A DNA stretch of 64,000 bases from JANQSP01 sp965237565 (GCA_965237565.1 OZ250145.1:434001-498000); one strand, 5' to 3'; counted from the first letter of the stretch, positions 24,648 to 34,212 are shown. Made by a program: numbers and translations. The notes: generated from the letters alone by a model not told the origin.

Positions 24648-25574
24648 TCATGAAGGGATCTTTAGGGCCCACTTTAGAGCTTCTTTCATGGACTGACAAT
24701 CTGCTTTGTTCTTTCCAAAAATATCTTTGGCTGTTCCGTGGCTCACGCTCGTTCTAACAAAAGGAAGCCCCAAACTCATTTGGCTACTTTTTGTTTTGTG
24801 AATCATTTTAAATGGAATCAATCCTTGGTCATGGTACAAACATATATAGGTAGAAAATTCTTTCCAGTTTTTTTTTAAAAAAGCCACATCTGGAATCAAA
24901 GGTCCCACCACTTTATTGGAAATTTTTTTCAGTTGTGAAAACAAAATTAGGTCTTCTTTTCCGATTAAGCCTTCCTCTCCAGCATGAGGGTTGAATCCCA
25001 AAATAGCTATTTTCTTTTTTCTTTGGCTGGAGGGCAAAAGAGTTTGAAAATTTTGGCAAAGATGGATGCACTTTTTTAAGGATTCAAACCCCCATTTCAC
25101 TTGTTTCAAAGGAAGGTGTCCTGTCAGTAAAGCAACATTGAAAGAATTTCCAAGAAAAAACATAAAAACATGTTTCACATTACTTATTTTTTTTAACAGT
25201 TCTGTGTGTCCTCTCTCAAAAAATCCATCCTTTTGCATTTGTGTCTTAGAAAGAGGCCCAGTAACCAATGATTGATTTTTTTGATGAAAGCAGTTGTTGG
25301 CTGACTCCACAACCCACTGAGTGGGACTCAGAGAAGAAGCCATATCGAGAAATATATTTTCTTTTTCTGGGATTTTGTTCAATTCTTTGAGATTCTTAAC
25401 TCGAACTCTTTGAAAACGTCGGTCCACAATGTTTAAAACCTCTTGTCGGCTTCCTGTCTTTCTCCAGAGAATAAATTGCACTCCATTTATGGGGCCCATA
25501 TCATACAAAGCTTTTGCAGAAACTTCCAGTCCAATGCCGTCTATATCTCCGGTAGTGATATGGATTTTTTTCAT
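24648..25574 (-). CDS. pdxA: 4-hydroxythreonine-4-phosphate dehydrogenase (PdxA family)
   Basis: NAD-dependent step in pyridoxal phosphate synthesis from erythrose 4-phosphate. 308 aa, slightly short (usual about 330). Family motifs include the N-terminal TTGDIDGIGLEV (TxGDPxGIGPE), LVTGPLSK, RGHTELL with a metal-ligand histidine, GFNPHAGEEG, LYHDQGLIPFK, and LPFVRTSVSHGTAKDIFGK. In the last, the usual DHGTA aspartate is Ser. Its ATG at 25574 overlaps the SurA-like gene stop by 1 nt. A PdxA2-like role on another hydroxythreonate substrate is possible. Confidence 0.88.
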   Translation of the reverse strand: MKKIHITTGDIDGIGLEVSAKALYDMGPINGVQFILWRKTGSRQEVLNIVDRRFQRVRVKNLKELNKIPEKENIFLDMASSLSPTQWVVESANNCFHQKNQSLVTGPLSKTQMQKDGFFERGHTELLKKISNVKHVFMFFLGNSFNVALLTGHLPLKQVKWGFESLKKCIHLCQNFQTLLPSSQRKKKIAILGFNPHAGEEGLIGKEDLILFSQLKKISNKVVGPLIPDVAFLKKNWKEFSTYICLYHDQGLIPFKMIHKTKSSQMSLGLPFVRTSVSHGTAKDIFGKNKADCQSMKEALKWALKIPS

Positions 25575-26506
25575 TATGAATTAATTTGGATAAATGCTTG
25601 TTTTTCTCTTTTTTTCAACCAAGATTCCATTTGTCTTTTAAAAAGATCTTTAAATAAAAGATTTAGGATTTTTCCCCTTCGCTTTTGATTTTTCAATGTA
25701 ATGATAGGCGTTTTCCAATTGACTCTAAAGATGTGGTAGCCGGAAGGCAAAGTAACCAAAGAGGAATGCTGACTTACGGAAAGATTCTGGACAGCTTCCC
25801 TAATTTTTGGATTTACTGACGACAATTTCTTTTTCCCCAAAGATTTTTTTTTGGAACCTTTTACTTTGGCCGTGAATTGATCAAATGCGGCATGATCTTT
25901 TTCTAATTTTTTCAAAGTTTCTTGCGCTTCCTTCTCCCCTTCTGCATTGGGAGGAAAAAAAAGATAAGATAGCTCATACTCGAAAGAAGTAAAAAGAGGA
26001 GTCTCTCCCTTTTTGATAGCGTATTCATTGAGATCCGTATCCGAGATTTTTATCTTGTTGATGATTTCTTTTTGAATCAATGCTTTTCGCAAAAGAGATT
26101 TTTTTAAAAATTTTTTGTAAGAAGAAAATGTAAATCCATTTCTTACTAAAAAACGAGAGAAACCTCTTTGCGAAAGAAACCTTCTCTTTCTTTTTTGAAC
26201 AATTTCTTGTTTAATCTGGGCATCATTGATTTGAAAAGGTGTATTTAAACTAGCTGTGTCTAGGAGCTTTTCATAAATAAGATATTTTAGAAGAATGGAA
26301 TCTTTTTTCTTCAAGTCTGATTCTTTAAATAAAGGCAACAAGCTAGAATCCTTCATCATTCCTGATCGCATTCTTCTTTTTGTATTTTTTAGTTCAGATA
26401 GAGTGATCATATTTTCTTCCACAATGGCTAAAATTTTTTCGAGCAATTGTGCAGAAGAGAAAAAAGAAAACAAACAAAGAAAAATGAAACAAATTGCAAA
26501 CTTCAT
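25574..26506 (-). CDS. SurA-like periplasmic chaperone/peptidyl-prolyl isomerase
   Basis: 310 aa. It has a Sec signal peptide (AICFIFLCLFSFFSSAQ, cut near residue 19), then LEKILAIVEENMITLSELKN, the SurA_N opening (I.A.V....IT..EL). A long helical chaperone region (to about 175) leads to a parvulin-like domain at about 185-280 (SYLFFPP..., VTLPSGYHIFRVNWKTP). Many active-site parvulin residues look degenerate, so it may act mainly as a chaperone for outer-membrane proteins. It is the third of three consecutive parvulin-type genes (overlap 4 nt with the preceding one). Confidence 0.82.
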   Translation of the reverse strand: MKFAICFIFLCLFSFFSSAQLLEKILAIVEENMITLSELKNTKRRMRSGMMKDSSLLPLFKESDLKKKDSILLKYLIYEKLLDTASLNTPFQINDAQIKQEIVQKRKRRFLSQRGFSRFLVRNGFTFSSYKKFLKKSLLRKALIQKEIINKIKISDTDLNEYAIKKGETPLFTSFEYELSYLFFPPNAEGEKEAQETLKKLEKDHAAFDQFTAKVKGSKKKSLGKKKLSSVNPKIREAVQNLSVSQHSSLVTLPSGYHIFRVNWKTPIITLKNQKRRGKILNLLFKDLFKRQMESWLKKREKQAFIQINS

Positions 26507-27444
26507 AACACCTTCACTTTTATTTTATTCAGGGCTTCTTCGTTTTTAAAGATATGTATCTTTTTTCTCTGTTTGTCTAGCCAAGCCTTAAATAAGGCTC
26601 TTTGTTTTAGCATGTTTAGGATTTGGGCGATTCTCTCTTTAGCTTCGTCCCATTTTAATTTGGTCTTTTTTTGTTTATCCAAGACTTCAACAATGTGGTA
26701 GCCATGGACGCTGGATAAAATCGGACTTTTTTGACCCTTTCGTAGAAAGAAAGCTTGGTCAAATGTTTTGGAAGTTCCCTTTTTAATCCACTCTGGATTT
26801 TCCGACCCCCCAGTTTGAGAGAATTTTTTTGCGACGACCTTAAAATCTTTTCCTTGTTGTAACTCTTGCATTGCTTGATTTAAAAGATCTTTTTCTTTGT
26901 TAAAAATGTGACGAATAAAAATACGAGCGGGCCTTACAAAAGAATCTATATTTTCTTTATAATAGTTTTTCATCTCTTCTTCGCTTGGCTTTTCATGCTG
27001 AGAGGAGAGGTTTTGCGATACTTTTTGGCTCAATAAAAGAAGAAGGATGGATTTTTCCCATTCTTTTTGTTTCATTTGGTGTTTTAAGAGAACCATTTTA
27101 AAAATTTGTTCATTTGGATATTTTTTTTTGATCTCCAAAAGTTTGTGATCTAATTCTTGCTTGGGTACCGAAAGATTTTTCCTTTTGGCTTGTTGATAAA
27201 TGAGTTCTTCTATCAAGAGATCTCCGATAAGCAAGCTTTTGATTTTTTCTAAAGAGTCTTGTTTTTCTGCTTCTTCCTCCAATCTTAAAGATCTGATTTT
27301 TTGAACCAAGCGTTTGGCAAAATTTTTACTTGTCCATTCCTTGGTTCCAATTTTTAAAACCACAAGGTCTTTTTGAAAAAAGTGACAAGCAGGGAATGCG
27401 AACAATAAAGAGAAGAATAACAGGCTGAGCTGAGCCCTTTTCAT
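26503..27444 (-). CDS. PpiC/PrsA-like peptidyl-prolyl isomerase lipoprotein
   Basis: 313 aa. A lipoprotein signal (LLFFSLLFAFPAC, lipidated Cys20) anchors it to a membrane facing the periplasm. An N-terminal helical chaperone domain (about 30-170) is followed by a parvulin domain at about 175-265: RPARIFIRHIF, DFKVVAKKFSQTGGSENPEW, and SSVHGYHIVEVLDKQ, with the typical conserved Gly-His in the last strand (GYHI.....). The C-terminal helix returns to the chaperone domain. It sits between two related genes with 4-nt and 1-nt overlaps, indicating one operon. Confidence 0.85.
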   Translation of the reverse strand: MKRAQLSLLFFSLLFAFPACHFFQKDLVVLKIGTKEWTSKNFAKRLVQKIRSLRLEEEAEKQDSLEKIKSLLIGDLLIEELIYQQAKRKNLSVPKQELDHKLLEIKKKYPNEQIFKMVLLKHQMKQKEWEKSILLLLLSQKVSQNLSSQHEKPSEEEMKNYYKENIDSFVRPARIFIRHIFNKEKDLLNQAMQELQQGKDFKVVAKKFSQTGGSENPEWIKKGTSKTFDQAFFLRKGQKSPILSSVHGYHIVEVLDKQKKTKLKWDEAKERIAQILNMLKQRALFKAWLDKQRKKIHIFKNEEALNKIKVKVL

Positions 27445-28322
27445 TAGCGAATTTTATTTAATAACGCCGATTGTGTCTTGATGGTATAATTGTTTCTGAT
27501 TTGGTTGAAATATTTATCAATCACTTGTGTTCTTTTTTGATCAAAATAGGCAACTTTTAGTTGCACTCGATTGGCTTCTTCAAAAGGAATTCTGCGGTTT
27601 AGTTTAACGATTTGGAATCCTGTAATCATTCGAATGGGAGGAGAAATTCCCCCTTTTTTCATTCTCTTTAGGCGATTGTACACGGTTGGATAAATCATAT
27701 TGCGAGAACGATTTATCTGTAACTGACCGTTTATCTGGTCATCAGAATAGTTTTTCACTAGTTGAGTAAAATTTTTCTGACTTTTCAAAACATCGGAGTA
27801 AATTCGATCAGCTCTTTTTTGGGCTTTTTTTATTTGGTTTGCGTTTGCTCCCTCAGGGATGCTGATCAGAATAAAATTCATATCAAATTCTGGATTTTTT
27901 CTATATATTTTACGTAAATTGGCACTCGACACATCTCTTGTCATTCGATCCACTTTACTAATCTGTCCTTTTAATTGATTGTTCATTAGCATTTTATAAA
28001 GAGACTGCTCAAAACTCTCTTTTAACATCGGATTGCTGAACATTGTTCTTATTTTTGGGCTTTGCACTAGTTTCGGATCGTTATACGCTTGTTCCACTCC
28101 TATCCGATAACGCAAATAATCTTTCCAAAATGCTTTCGCAGAAGGAGCATTGGGAGCGAGTTGTCTCACTTTATTGTACGTGTCTTGAAATTCCTCTAGG
28201 GTGATAGAAATTTTCACCGGCCCTTCTTGGCTCTTATAAGAAATAGTAGCTAAGATTTGTGCGCTTGCAGAAAAGGAAAAAAAAAGGATGCTAAAAAAAA
28301 TTAGCTGAAAAAAAGAATTCAT
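27444..28322 (-). CDS. Secreted parvulin-like folding factor
   Basis: 292 aa with a signal peptide ending SFSASAQ. The middle and C-terminal parts (EFDMNFILISIPEGANANQI, NFTQLVKNYSDD, PIRMITGFQIVKLNRRIPF) follow the layout of a PpiC/parvulin domain: helix, 'S.D' loop, and a strand with G-F/Y-x-I-x-x-L. The catalytic histidines are not evident, so isomerase activity is doubtful. It is the first gene of the three-gene chaperone cassette leading to pdxA. Confidence 0.7.
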   Translation of the reverse strand: MNSFFQLIFFSILFFSFSASAQILATISYKSQEGPVKISITLEEFQDTYNKVRQLAPNAPSAKAFWKDYLRYRIGVEQAYNDPKLVQSPKIRTMFSNPMLKESFEQSLYKMLMNNQLKGQISKVDRMTRDVSSANLRKIYRKNPEFDMNFILISIPEGANANQIKKAQKRADRIYSDVLKSQKNFTQLVKNYSDDQINGQLQINRSRNMIYPTVYNRLKRMKKGGISPPIRMITGFQIVKLNRRIPFEEANRVQLKVAYFDQKRTQVIDKYFNQIRNNYTIKTQSALLNKIR

Positions 28323-28380
28323 GCTCTCCTGATTATATACTCACCTAGCATTTAAAGGCAAGAAAAGTAGATGAAAGTCT

Positions 28381-29346
28381 CTAAGTTTTGTTTTTTAGTT
28401 CCTCTATCAAAAGCGGGAGGAACTCAAATAAGTCACTGACTACAGCATAATGGCACTTACTGAAAATAGGAGCGGAAGCATCACTGTTGATCGCAACGAT
28501 TACTTTTGATTGGCTCATCCCTGCCAAGTGTTGGATGGCTCCTGAAATTCCGCAAGCGATATAAAGATCTGGTCGAACCGTTTTACCCGTTTGTCCAATT
28601 TGCATGCTATGGGGGCACCATCCGGCGTCTGTAACCGCTCTGGAAGCTCCTACGGCTCCGCCCAAAGTCTTGGCCAATTCTTTCAAAATGGAAAAATTCT
28701 TGGCTTCTTTTAGTCCCCTTCCTCCTGAAACAATGATTCTAGCTTCTTCGAGGTCTGGACTTTTTTGCCTTTCTTCCTTTTCATTGATTTGGTAAGAGGG
28801 GTTTTTTTTGGGAGCAAACGCAATTTTTTGTATCGAGGTTTCAACTTTGCTTGTTTTTTTTTGAGTGGTCGATGCTTGAAGCTGCATCAAAAAAATAGGA
28901 GGATTTGTTCCAAAGGAAAGTTGGACGGAAGCCTTGCATTTTCCGGCGTAAAGATTTTTTTCAACCAGCCAATGGTCTTCCTTTTTTGTTAAAGAAGAAA
29001 TATCGCTTAAGAAATTTAGTTTTTTTTGCACAGCTACACGAGGAAGAAATTCTTGTTGAGAAAGAGAGAGAGGGCCCAAGATCAGGTCTGGCTTTTGCTC
29101 CTCAACGACAAAACCAAAAATTTGAGCCAAGCCTTTCGCGTCTAAGATTCTTAAAGAAGCTTCTTCATGATAGAAAATTGTTTCCACCCCTTCTTCTTTT
29201 AATCTTTCAAAAGCTTGGGGGATGTCAGGACAAAACACTTCCACTTTCCAATCTTGCTGGCGAGCAAAGAAAATAAGACCCAAGCTATTTGAGCTAGGAA
29301 GTTTGTTTTCCATAATATCTAGGGAAACTAAAACCTTAATCGGCAT
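28381..29346 (-). CDS. etfA: Electron transfer flavoprotein alpha subunit
   Basis: Binds FAD and passes electrons from acyl-CoA dehydrogenases to the quinone pool. 321 aa. The C-terminal FAD domain is unmistakable: VSGGRGL, LGGAVGASRAVTDAGWCPHS, QIGQTGKTVRPDLYIACGIS, then GAIQHLAGMSQS and VAINSDASAPIF. The N-terminal domain (1-190) has the usual alpha/beta fold. It follows etfB with a 2-nt gap. Confidence 0.96.
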   Translation of the reverse strand: MPIKVLVSLDIMENKLPSSNSLGLIFFARQQDWKVEVFCPDIPQAFERLKEEGVETIFYHEEASLRILDAKGLAQIFGFVVEEQKPDLILGPLSLSQQEFLPRVAVQKKLNFLSDISSLTKKEDHWLVEKNLYAGKCKASVQLSFGTNPPIFLMQLQASTTQKKTSKVETSIQKIAFAPKKNPSYQINEKEERQKSPDLEEARIIVSGGRGLKEAKNFSILKELAKTLGGAVGASRAVTDAGWCPHSMQIGQTGKTVRPDLYIACGISGAIQHLAGMSQSKVIVAINSDASAPIFSKCHYAVVSDLFEFLPLLIEELKNKT

Positions 29347-29348
29347 CT

Positions 29349-30134
29349 TTATAAAACCCTTTCTTTTTCTCTTAATAAACGAACCAACTCTTTGGCTTGA
29401 TTTTCGGGCGAGCCTTCAATCTGGTGAGGCTTTAATTTTCTGTTCAGTTTTTCATAGGAGTGAAAGAAGATTTTACTCGTTACAGATTCAAGTCCTAAAT
29501 CCTTTAGCTGTATTTTTTCTATTGTCTTTTTTTTGGCTTTCATAATGCCTGGCAAACTGGGAAAGCGAGCTTGATTGATTCCTTTTTCGACGGTTATAAG
29601 AGCGGGTAAAGAAAGGCAAAGTTCTTGTTTTGTGTTTGTGCTGAGAGTTCGTTGCAAAATCCACTCTCCCTCTTTGACCTCCTCCATTCGAGTTACGAAA
29701 CCGACATGTAAGAGATCCAAATGTTCTGCCAACATGGGTCCTGTCGCACAGTGATTTTCATCCACACTCACTCGGCCCAGTAAGATCAGATCAAAAGCTT
29801 TTTGGGAGGCTTTTTGTTTGATAAAGGAAGAAAACGCCAAGGCTCTTAGAGATGGATCTACCCTTTGATCCGTTTCAATTAAGGAGGCCTGATCTGCACC
29901 CATGGCCAAAGCTGTCTTCAGAGCCTTTTCGACTCGTTTGGTTCCGACGCTAAGAAGATGAACCTCTCCTTGTCTTTTTTTTTCAACAATTCTTAAGGCT
30001 TCCTCTATAGCAAATTCATCATAGGGATTGATGATCCAATCGAGATTTGATTCATCGATTCCTTCTTTTTGCTTTAAAAGCTCAATGTTGGCTCCCGTAT
30101 CGGGAACTTGCCTCAAGCAAACACAGATATTCAT
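29349..30134 (-). CDS. etfB: Electron transfer flavoprotein beta subunit
   Basis: Partner of EtfA; binds AMP structurally. 261 aa. The N-terminus MNICVCLRQVPDTGANIEL and NPYDEFAIEEALRI are diagnostic. LLSVGTKRVEKALKTALAMG, GRVSVDENHCATGPMLAEHL and a long C-terminal arm (LKDLGLES...) match the family's order, with the signature region near 150-190. No acyl-CoA dehydrogenase or ETF-quinone oxidoreductase is in the window. Confidence 0.96.
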   Translation of the reverse strand: MNICVCLRQVPDTGANIELLKQKEGIDESNLDWIINPYDEFAIEEALRIVEKKRQGEVHLLSVGTKRVEKALKTALAMGADQASLIETDQRVDPSLRALAFSSFIKQKASQKAFDLILLGRVSVDENHCATGPMLAEHLDLLHVGFVTRMEEVKEGEWILQRTLSTNTKQELCLSLPALITVEKGINQARFPSLPGIMKAKKKTIEKIQLKDLGLESVTSKIFFHSYEKLNRKLKPHQIEGSPENQAKELVRLLREKERVL

Positions 30135-30153
30135 AGCAAAGACTCCTAACGAC

Positions 30154-30182
30154 TGGAAAAAAGGATCTACATTCTGTATAAT
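30154..30182 (+). promoter_or_regulatory. Putative sdhCAB promoter
   Basis: A perfect -10 hexamer TATAAT lies at 30177-30182 with a weak -35 (TGGAAA, 30154-30159) at 17-bp spacing. It sits in the 66-bp divergent gap between etfB and sdhC. The leader would be short, about 12-27 nt depending on the sdhC start. Confidence 0.45.
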
Positions 30183-30200
30183 TTAAATCATTAGTTATAA

Positions 30201-30881
30201 ATGGGATTTTCTGGAATGAAAAGTTTTTTCCTACTATCTTTGGCACAAAAATATCTCACCGCTCTAACAGGTTTGGGCTTAGCTCTTTTTTTGTTACTCC
30301 ACATGCTTGGAAATATGTTCATTTTTTTGGGAGCAAAGGCTTACAATCTTTATGCTCACCAGCTGGAAACAGATTGGCTTGTTTTTTTTGAAATAGTTCT
30401 TTTGGCTTTTTTTCTCCTTCATATTGCTTTGGCTATTTTTTTAAGCATTCAAAATAAGCGGGCGAGACCTCAAGCCTATGCAAAAAATATTTCTGGTTTC
30501 AAAGGTACAGCTTGGTACCAAAAAACTCTTCTTATTCAAGGTGCTGTGATTTTCGTCTTTGTTGTTTTGCATCTCATAATATTTAAGTTCGGTACCCGTT
30601 ATGAGGTTGTTTATGAGGGGCAAAAAGTTCGAGATCTTTTTCGTCTTGTTGTAGAAACTTTCCAAAATCCTCTCATTTTTACTTGGTATTTGACAGCTTT
30701 GCTTATCTTGTTTTTTCACCTCTTTCATGGTTTGCAGTCTGCTTATTTATCCTTGGGATTCGATAGTTCTCGCTGGACTTCAAAACTAAAAATAATAAAC
30801 TGGTGCTATGCCGGCTTTGTGATCGTGGGTTTTATTTCTCAACCCCTGTATATTTTCTTTTTCTTAAAGGAAATACCTTGA
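30201..30881 (+). CDS. sdhC: Succinate dehydrogenase/fumarate reductase cytochrome b subunit
   Basis: Single large membrane subunit (226 aa; 221 if the ATG at 30216 is used) with five membrane helices, as in the b558-type Bacillus/Wolinella enzymes, rather than the SdhC+SdhD pair. Histidines in helices (LLLHMLGN, LLHIALA, VLHLIIF, LFHLFHGLQ) are placed to ligate two hemes. It couples FAD/Fe-S chemistry in SdhAB to menaquinone or quinone. The gene overlaps sdhA by 4 nt (TTGA), and a TATAAT hexamer lies just upstream. Confidence 0.92.
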   Translation: MGFSGMKSFFLLSLAQKYLTALTGLGLALFLLLHMLGNMFIFLGAKAYNLYAHQLETDWLVFFEIVLLAFFLLHIALAIFLSIQNKRARPQAYAKNISGFKGTAWYQKTLLIQGAVIFVFVVLHLIIFKFGTRYEVVYEGQKVRDLFRLVVETFQNPLIFTWYLTALLILFFHLFHGLQSAYLSLGFDSSRWTSKLKIINWCYAGFVIVGFISQPLYIFFFLKEIP

Positions 30882-32791
30882 ATCTAGACGCAAAAATTCC
30901 CAAAGGACCCTTGAACGAAAAGTGGGATCAACATCGTTTTGAGTTAAAATTGCTCAGCCCAGCAAATAGAAGGAAACATACTCTCATTGTTGTGGGAACG
31001 GGTTTGGCAGGGGCTTCCGCTTCAGCCACCTTGGCTGAACTCGGGTACTTGGTGAAAACTTTTTGCATCCAAGATTCTCCTCGCAGAGCTCACTCCATTG
31101 CTGCCCAAGGAGGAATCAATGCAGCTAAGAATTACCCAGGAGACGGAGATTCCATCAAAAGATTGTTCTATGATACGATCAAAGGGGGTGATTTTCGTTC
31201 GCGTGAGGCCAATGTTTATCGCTTGGCCCAAATCTCAAACCACATTATTGATCATTGTGTAGCACAAGGGGTTCCTTTTGCCAGAGAGTATGGAGGCCTT
31301 CTAGACAATCGTTCATTCGGAGGTGCCCAGGTTTCTCGTACTTTTTATGCTAGAGGACAAACAGGACAACAACTTCTCCTAGGAGCCTATTCCGCTCTGA
31401 TGAAACAGGTCTCGGCAAATCAAGTGCAGCTCTATCCTCGTCATGAGATGATGGATCTTGTGGTCTGTGAAGGTCGAGTGGTTGGAATCACAACAAGAAA
31501 TTTGCTCACAGGAGAGATTGCTTCTCATTCAGGCAGTGCCGTCGTTTTGGCTACAGGAGGCTATGGAAATGTTTATTTTCTATCCACAAACGCTCTTCAT
31601 TCAAATGCGAGTGCAATTTGGAGATGCCATAAAAGAGGAGCCTTCTTTGCAAACCCCTGCTTCACCCAAATTCATCCCACTTGCATCCCACGTTCTGGGC
31701 ACTATCAATCCAAACTCACCTTGCTCTCTGAGTCCTTGAGAAATGAAGGTCGTATCTGGGTTCCAAAGAATAAAAAAGATTCTCGTTCTCCAAATGAAAT
31801 TCCAGAAGAAGAAAGAGATTATTATCTAGAAAGACTTTATCCAAGCTTTGGAAACTTGGTTCCAAGAGACTTAGCTTCTCGCCAAGCCAAATTTCAGGTG
31901 GATGCAGGCTTTGGTGTGGGAGAATCCAAAGAAGCTGTTTATTTAGATTTCAGACAAGCGAAAGCTCATTTAGGAGAAAAAAAACTGAGTGAAAAATACG
32001 GAAATTTGTTTGAGATTTATGAAAAAATTACAGGAGAAAATCCATACAAACAACCCATGCGGATTTATCCAGCTGTTCATTACACAATGGGGGGGTTGTG
32101 GGTGGATTACAATTTGGAGAGCAATCTCAAAGGACTTTTTGTCTTGGGAGAAGCCAATTTTTCCGATCATGGAGCCAATCGCTTGGGGGCTTCTGCTTTG
32201 ATGCAAGGTCTCGCTGATGGGTACTTTATCATTCCTTACACTCTTGCCAATCGTTTGGCTGGATCAAAACTTCCTTCTTCTCTGAAACAAAAAGAAGCCT
32301 TTGAAGAAAGTCGAGCCTTTGTCAAAGCTCAGACGCAAAAAGTTTTACAAACTAAAGGTCACAAAACGGTCAGTTCCATTCACCGTGAATTGGGAGATAT
32401 CCTGTGGAACGAAGTGGGAATGGTGCGAAACGAAAAAGGTTTAAAAAAAGCTTCAAAAAAAATTACTTTTCTCCGAGAAAGTTTTTGGAAGGAAGTGAAA
32501 GTACCTGAAAATGAAAATTGTAAAAACGCAGAATTGGAAAAAGCTTTGCAAGTGGCTGATTTTTTGGAATTGGCTGAATTAATGATCCAAGACGCCCTTG
32601 CTCGGAAAGAATCCTGTGGCTCTCATTTTCGCACGGAACACCAAAATGTAGAATCAGAAGCTTTGAGAGATGATGAAAATTTTTGTCACGTTTCTTTGTG
32701 GCAGATGGAGGACAACAAAAAGAGTTGGAAATTTTTGAAAGAACCGCTCGTTTTCGAAGAAGTGCCTTTGAGTGTGAGGGATTATAAATAG
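30878..32791 (+). CDS. sdhA: Succinate dehydrogenase/fumarate reductase flavoprotein subunit
   Basis: Catalytic FAD subunit. The frame is open back to 30803, but the ribosome site AAAGG and family alignment favour TTG 30878, giving 637 aa. The FAD motif VVGTGLAGASASATLAELGY is at about 38-57. The covalent-flavin histidine is His72 in AHSIAAQGGINA. Substrate-site motifs include GGAQVSRTFYARGQTGQQLL, HPTCIP and HYTMGGLWVDY. It belongs to the long SdhA type that goes with the di-heme single-subunit anchor encoded just upstream. Confidence 0.96.
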   Translation: MNLDAKIPKGPLNEKWDQHRFELKLLSPANRRKHTLIVVGTGLAGASASATLAELGYLVKTFCIQDSPRRAHSIAAQGGINAAKNYPGDGDSIKRLFYDTIKGGDFRSREANVYRLAQISNHIIDHCVAQGVPFAREYGGLLDNRSFGGAQVSRTFYARGQTGQQLLLGAYSALMKQVSANQVQLYPRHEMMDLVVCEGRVVGITTRNLLTGEIASHSGSAVVLATGGYGNVYFLSTNALHSNASAIWRCHKRGAFFANPCFTQIHPTCIPRSGHYQSKLTLLSESLRNEGRIWVPKNKKDSRSPNEIPEEERDYYLERLYPSFGNLVPRDLASRQAKFQVDAGFGVGESKEAVYLDFRQAKAHLGEKKLSEKYGNLFEIYEKITGENPYKQPMRIYPAVHYTMGGLWVDYNLESNLKGLFVLGEANFSDHGANRLGASALMQGLADGYFIIPYTLANRLAGSKLPSSLKQKEAFEESRAFVKAQTQKVLQTKGHKTVSSIHRELGDILWNEVGMVRNEKGLKKASKKITFLRESFWKEVKVPENENCKNAELEKALQVADFLELAELMIQDALARKESCGSHFRTEHQNVESEALRDDENFCHVSLWQMEDNKKSWKFLKEPLVFEEVPLSVRDYK

Positions 32792-32800
32792 GAGGTTAGA

Positions 32801-33547
32801 ATGGTCGTGCAGTTAAAAATTTGGAGGCAGAAGAATTCTCAAAGCAAAGGAGGCTTTGAAACCTATGTTGTTGAAGATCTCTCTCCGGATATGTCTTTTT
32901 TGGAAGCGCTAGACCAGTTGAATGAGAAATTAATCTTGCAAGGTGAAATCCCAGTGGCTTTTGATCACGATTGCAGGGAAGGAATTTGTGGAGCTTGTTC
33001 CTTGGTTGTGAATGGCAGTCCTCAAGGCCCAGAAAAAGCCTCTGCGGTTTGCCAATTATTTATGAGGTCTTTTAAAGATCAAGAAGAAATATGGGTAGAA
33101 CCTTTTCGGGCGAAGGCTTTTCCTGTGATTCAAGATTTGATGGTGGATCGTTCTGCTTTGGATCGCATTATGTCTCGTGGGGGTTATATTTCTGTAAAAG
33201 CAGAATCTGCACCAGAAGCACATAGCCAGTTAGTGAAAAAAGAGACAGCAGAAAAAGCTTTTTCCTTTTCATCTTGTATTGGTTGCGGGGCTTGCGTAGC
33301 TGTTTGTAAAAATGCTTCGGCCAATTTATTTGTTGCGGCTAAGCTTGCCCATTTGGCTCTTTTGCCTCAGGGACAAACAGAAAGAAGAAAAAGAACCCTT
33401 GCAATGACAGAACAAATGCAAAAAGAAGGGTTTGGATCTTGTACCAATACAGGAGCTTGTTCCAGAGCTTGTCCCAAAGAGATCTCCATTCAATCTATTG
33501 CGTTTATGAACAAGGAATATTTAAAATCTCAATTCACATCAGACTGA
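32801..33547 (+). CDS. sdhB: Succinate dehydrogenase/fumarate reductase iron-sulfur subunit
   Basis: Carries electrons from FAD to the heme/quinone site. 248 aa. The N-terminal ferredoxin fold with [2Fe-2S] ligands is in DHDCREGICGACSLVVNG plus a later cysteine (ASAVCQLF). The C-terminal domain has CIGCGACVAVCKNASANLF and CTNTGACSRACPKEIS for the [4Fe-4S] and [3Fe-4S] clusters. It ends the sdhCAB operon, and its last 19 nt overlap the convergent FHA gene. Confidence 0.95.
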   Translation: MVVQLKIWRQKNSQSKGGFETYVVEDLSPDMSFLEALDQLNEKLILQGEIPVAFDHDCREGICGACSLVVNGSPQGPEKASAVCQLFMRSFKDQEEIWVEPFRAKAFPVIQDLMVDRSALDRIMSRGGYISVKAESAPEAHSQLVKKETAEKAFSFSSCIGCGACVAVCKNASANLFVAAKLAHLALLPQGQTERRKRTLAMTEQMQKEGFGSCTNTGACSRACPKEISIQSIAFMNKEYLKSQFTSD

Positions 33548-34212
33548 ATCACTTCAATGTATGTGTTTGCTATAGAAATTAGATCCCCAGGGTTTAAAAT
33601 TTTTTTGGATAGTGATTTTTTGTTCACCAGAACTTTTTCTGGATAGCGAGTTTTAAACAAAACTCCGCTTTGTCTTGGATGCAAGGAAAAACAGATGGCC
33701 GGAGCAAGAGGATCCAAGATTGGTAAATCTAAGGAAGCTGATCCCACCTCTCTGGGGCCATAGTGCAAAGACCACACTTGTGATTTTTGTATTCCTGATT
33801 GAATTTTAAGAACCAAAGGAGGATGGATGCTTTTCATTTCCACCTTTTGATTCGAAAGCAGTGGAAGATGAAATTTTAGTTCTTTTTCTATCAAAAAGGG
33901 CCATTGCTTTTTCTTATCAGGTTTTTTCTGTGAGGGCTCTACTCGAAAACGAGTTCTTCCTATTCGAAACTCAAGTTTCGGTTTTAGGATAAAAAAATCA
34001 TCTATTTTCTCGTCTACATAAGTTCCATTTTTGGAATTGAGATCTTTTAAATAAAATCTTGTTTTTTTTTTGACAATTTCAGCATGAGGAGAAGAGACTT
34101 TTAGATCTTGAATGATGATATTTCCTTTTTTTTTCGATCGGCTGAAAACAAACCCTTCCTTGACAGGAATCTGTTTTCCCTTTTGTGAACCATTCAAAAT
34201 TTGTATTTTCAT
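33529..34212 (-). CDS. Protein with two FHA domains
   Basis: 227 aa, no signal or membrane segment. The N-terminal FHA domain (about 15-95) is canonical: VFSRSKKKGNI, VSSPHAEI and LNSKNGTYV are the phosphothreonine-binding loops. A second, weaker FHA-like fold is at about 145-225 (GPREVGSASLDLPI, NKKSLSKKILNPGDLISI) without the full binding residues. FHA proteins read serine/threonine kinase signalling. A kinase-like gene lies 11 kb away (45742-46866), but a link is only inference. Confidence 0.85.
   Translation of the reverse strand: MKIQILNGSQKGKQIPVKEGFVFSRSKKKGNIIIQDLKVSSPHAEIVKKKTRFYLKDLNSKNGTYVDEKIDDFFILKPKLEFRIGRTRFRVEPSQKKPDKKKQWPFLIEKELKFHLPLLSNQKVEMKSIHPPLVLKIQSGIQKSQVWSLHYGPREVGSASLDLPILDPLAPAICFSLHPRQSGVLFKTRYPEKVLVNKKSLSKKILNPGDLISIANTYIEVIQSDVN

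Noticed and set aside
30803..30877. Longer sdhA start inside sdhC
   Set aside because: It would overlap sdhC by 79 nt with no family similarity; TTG 30878 has AAAGG upstream and a TTGA coupling.
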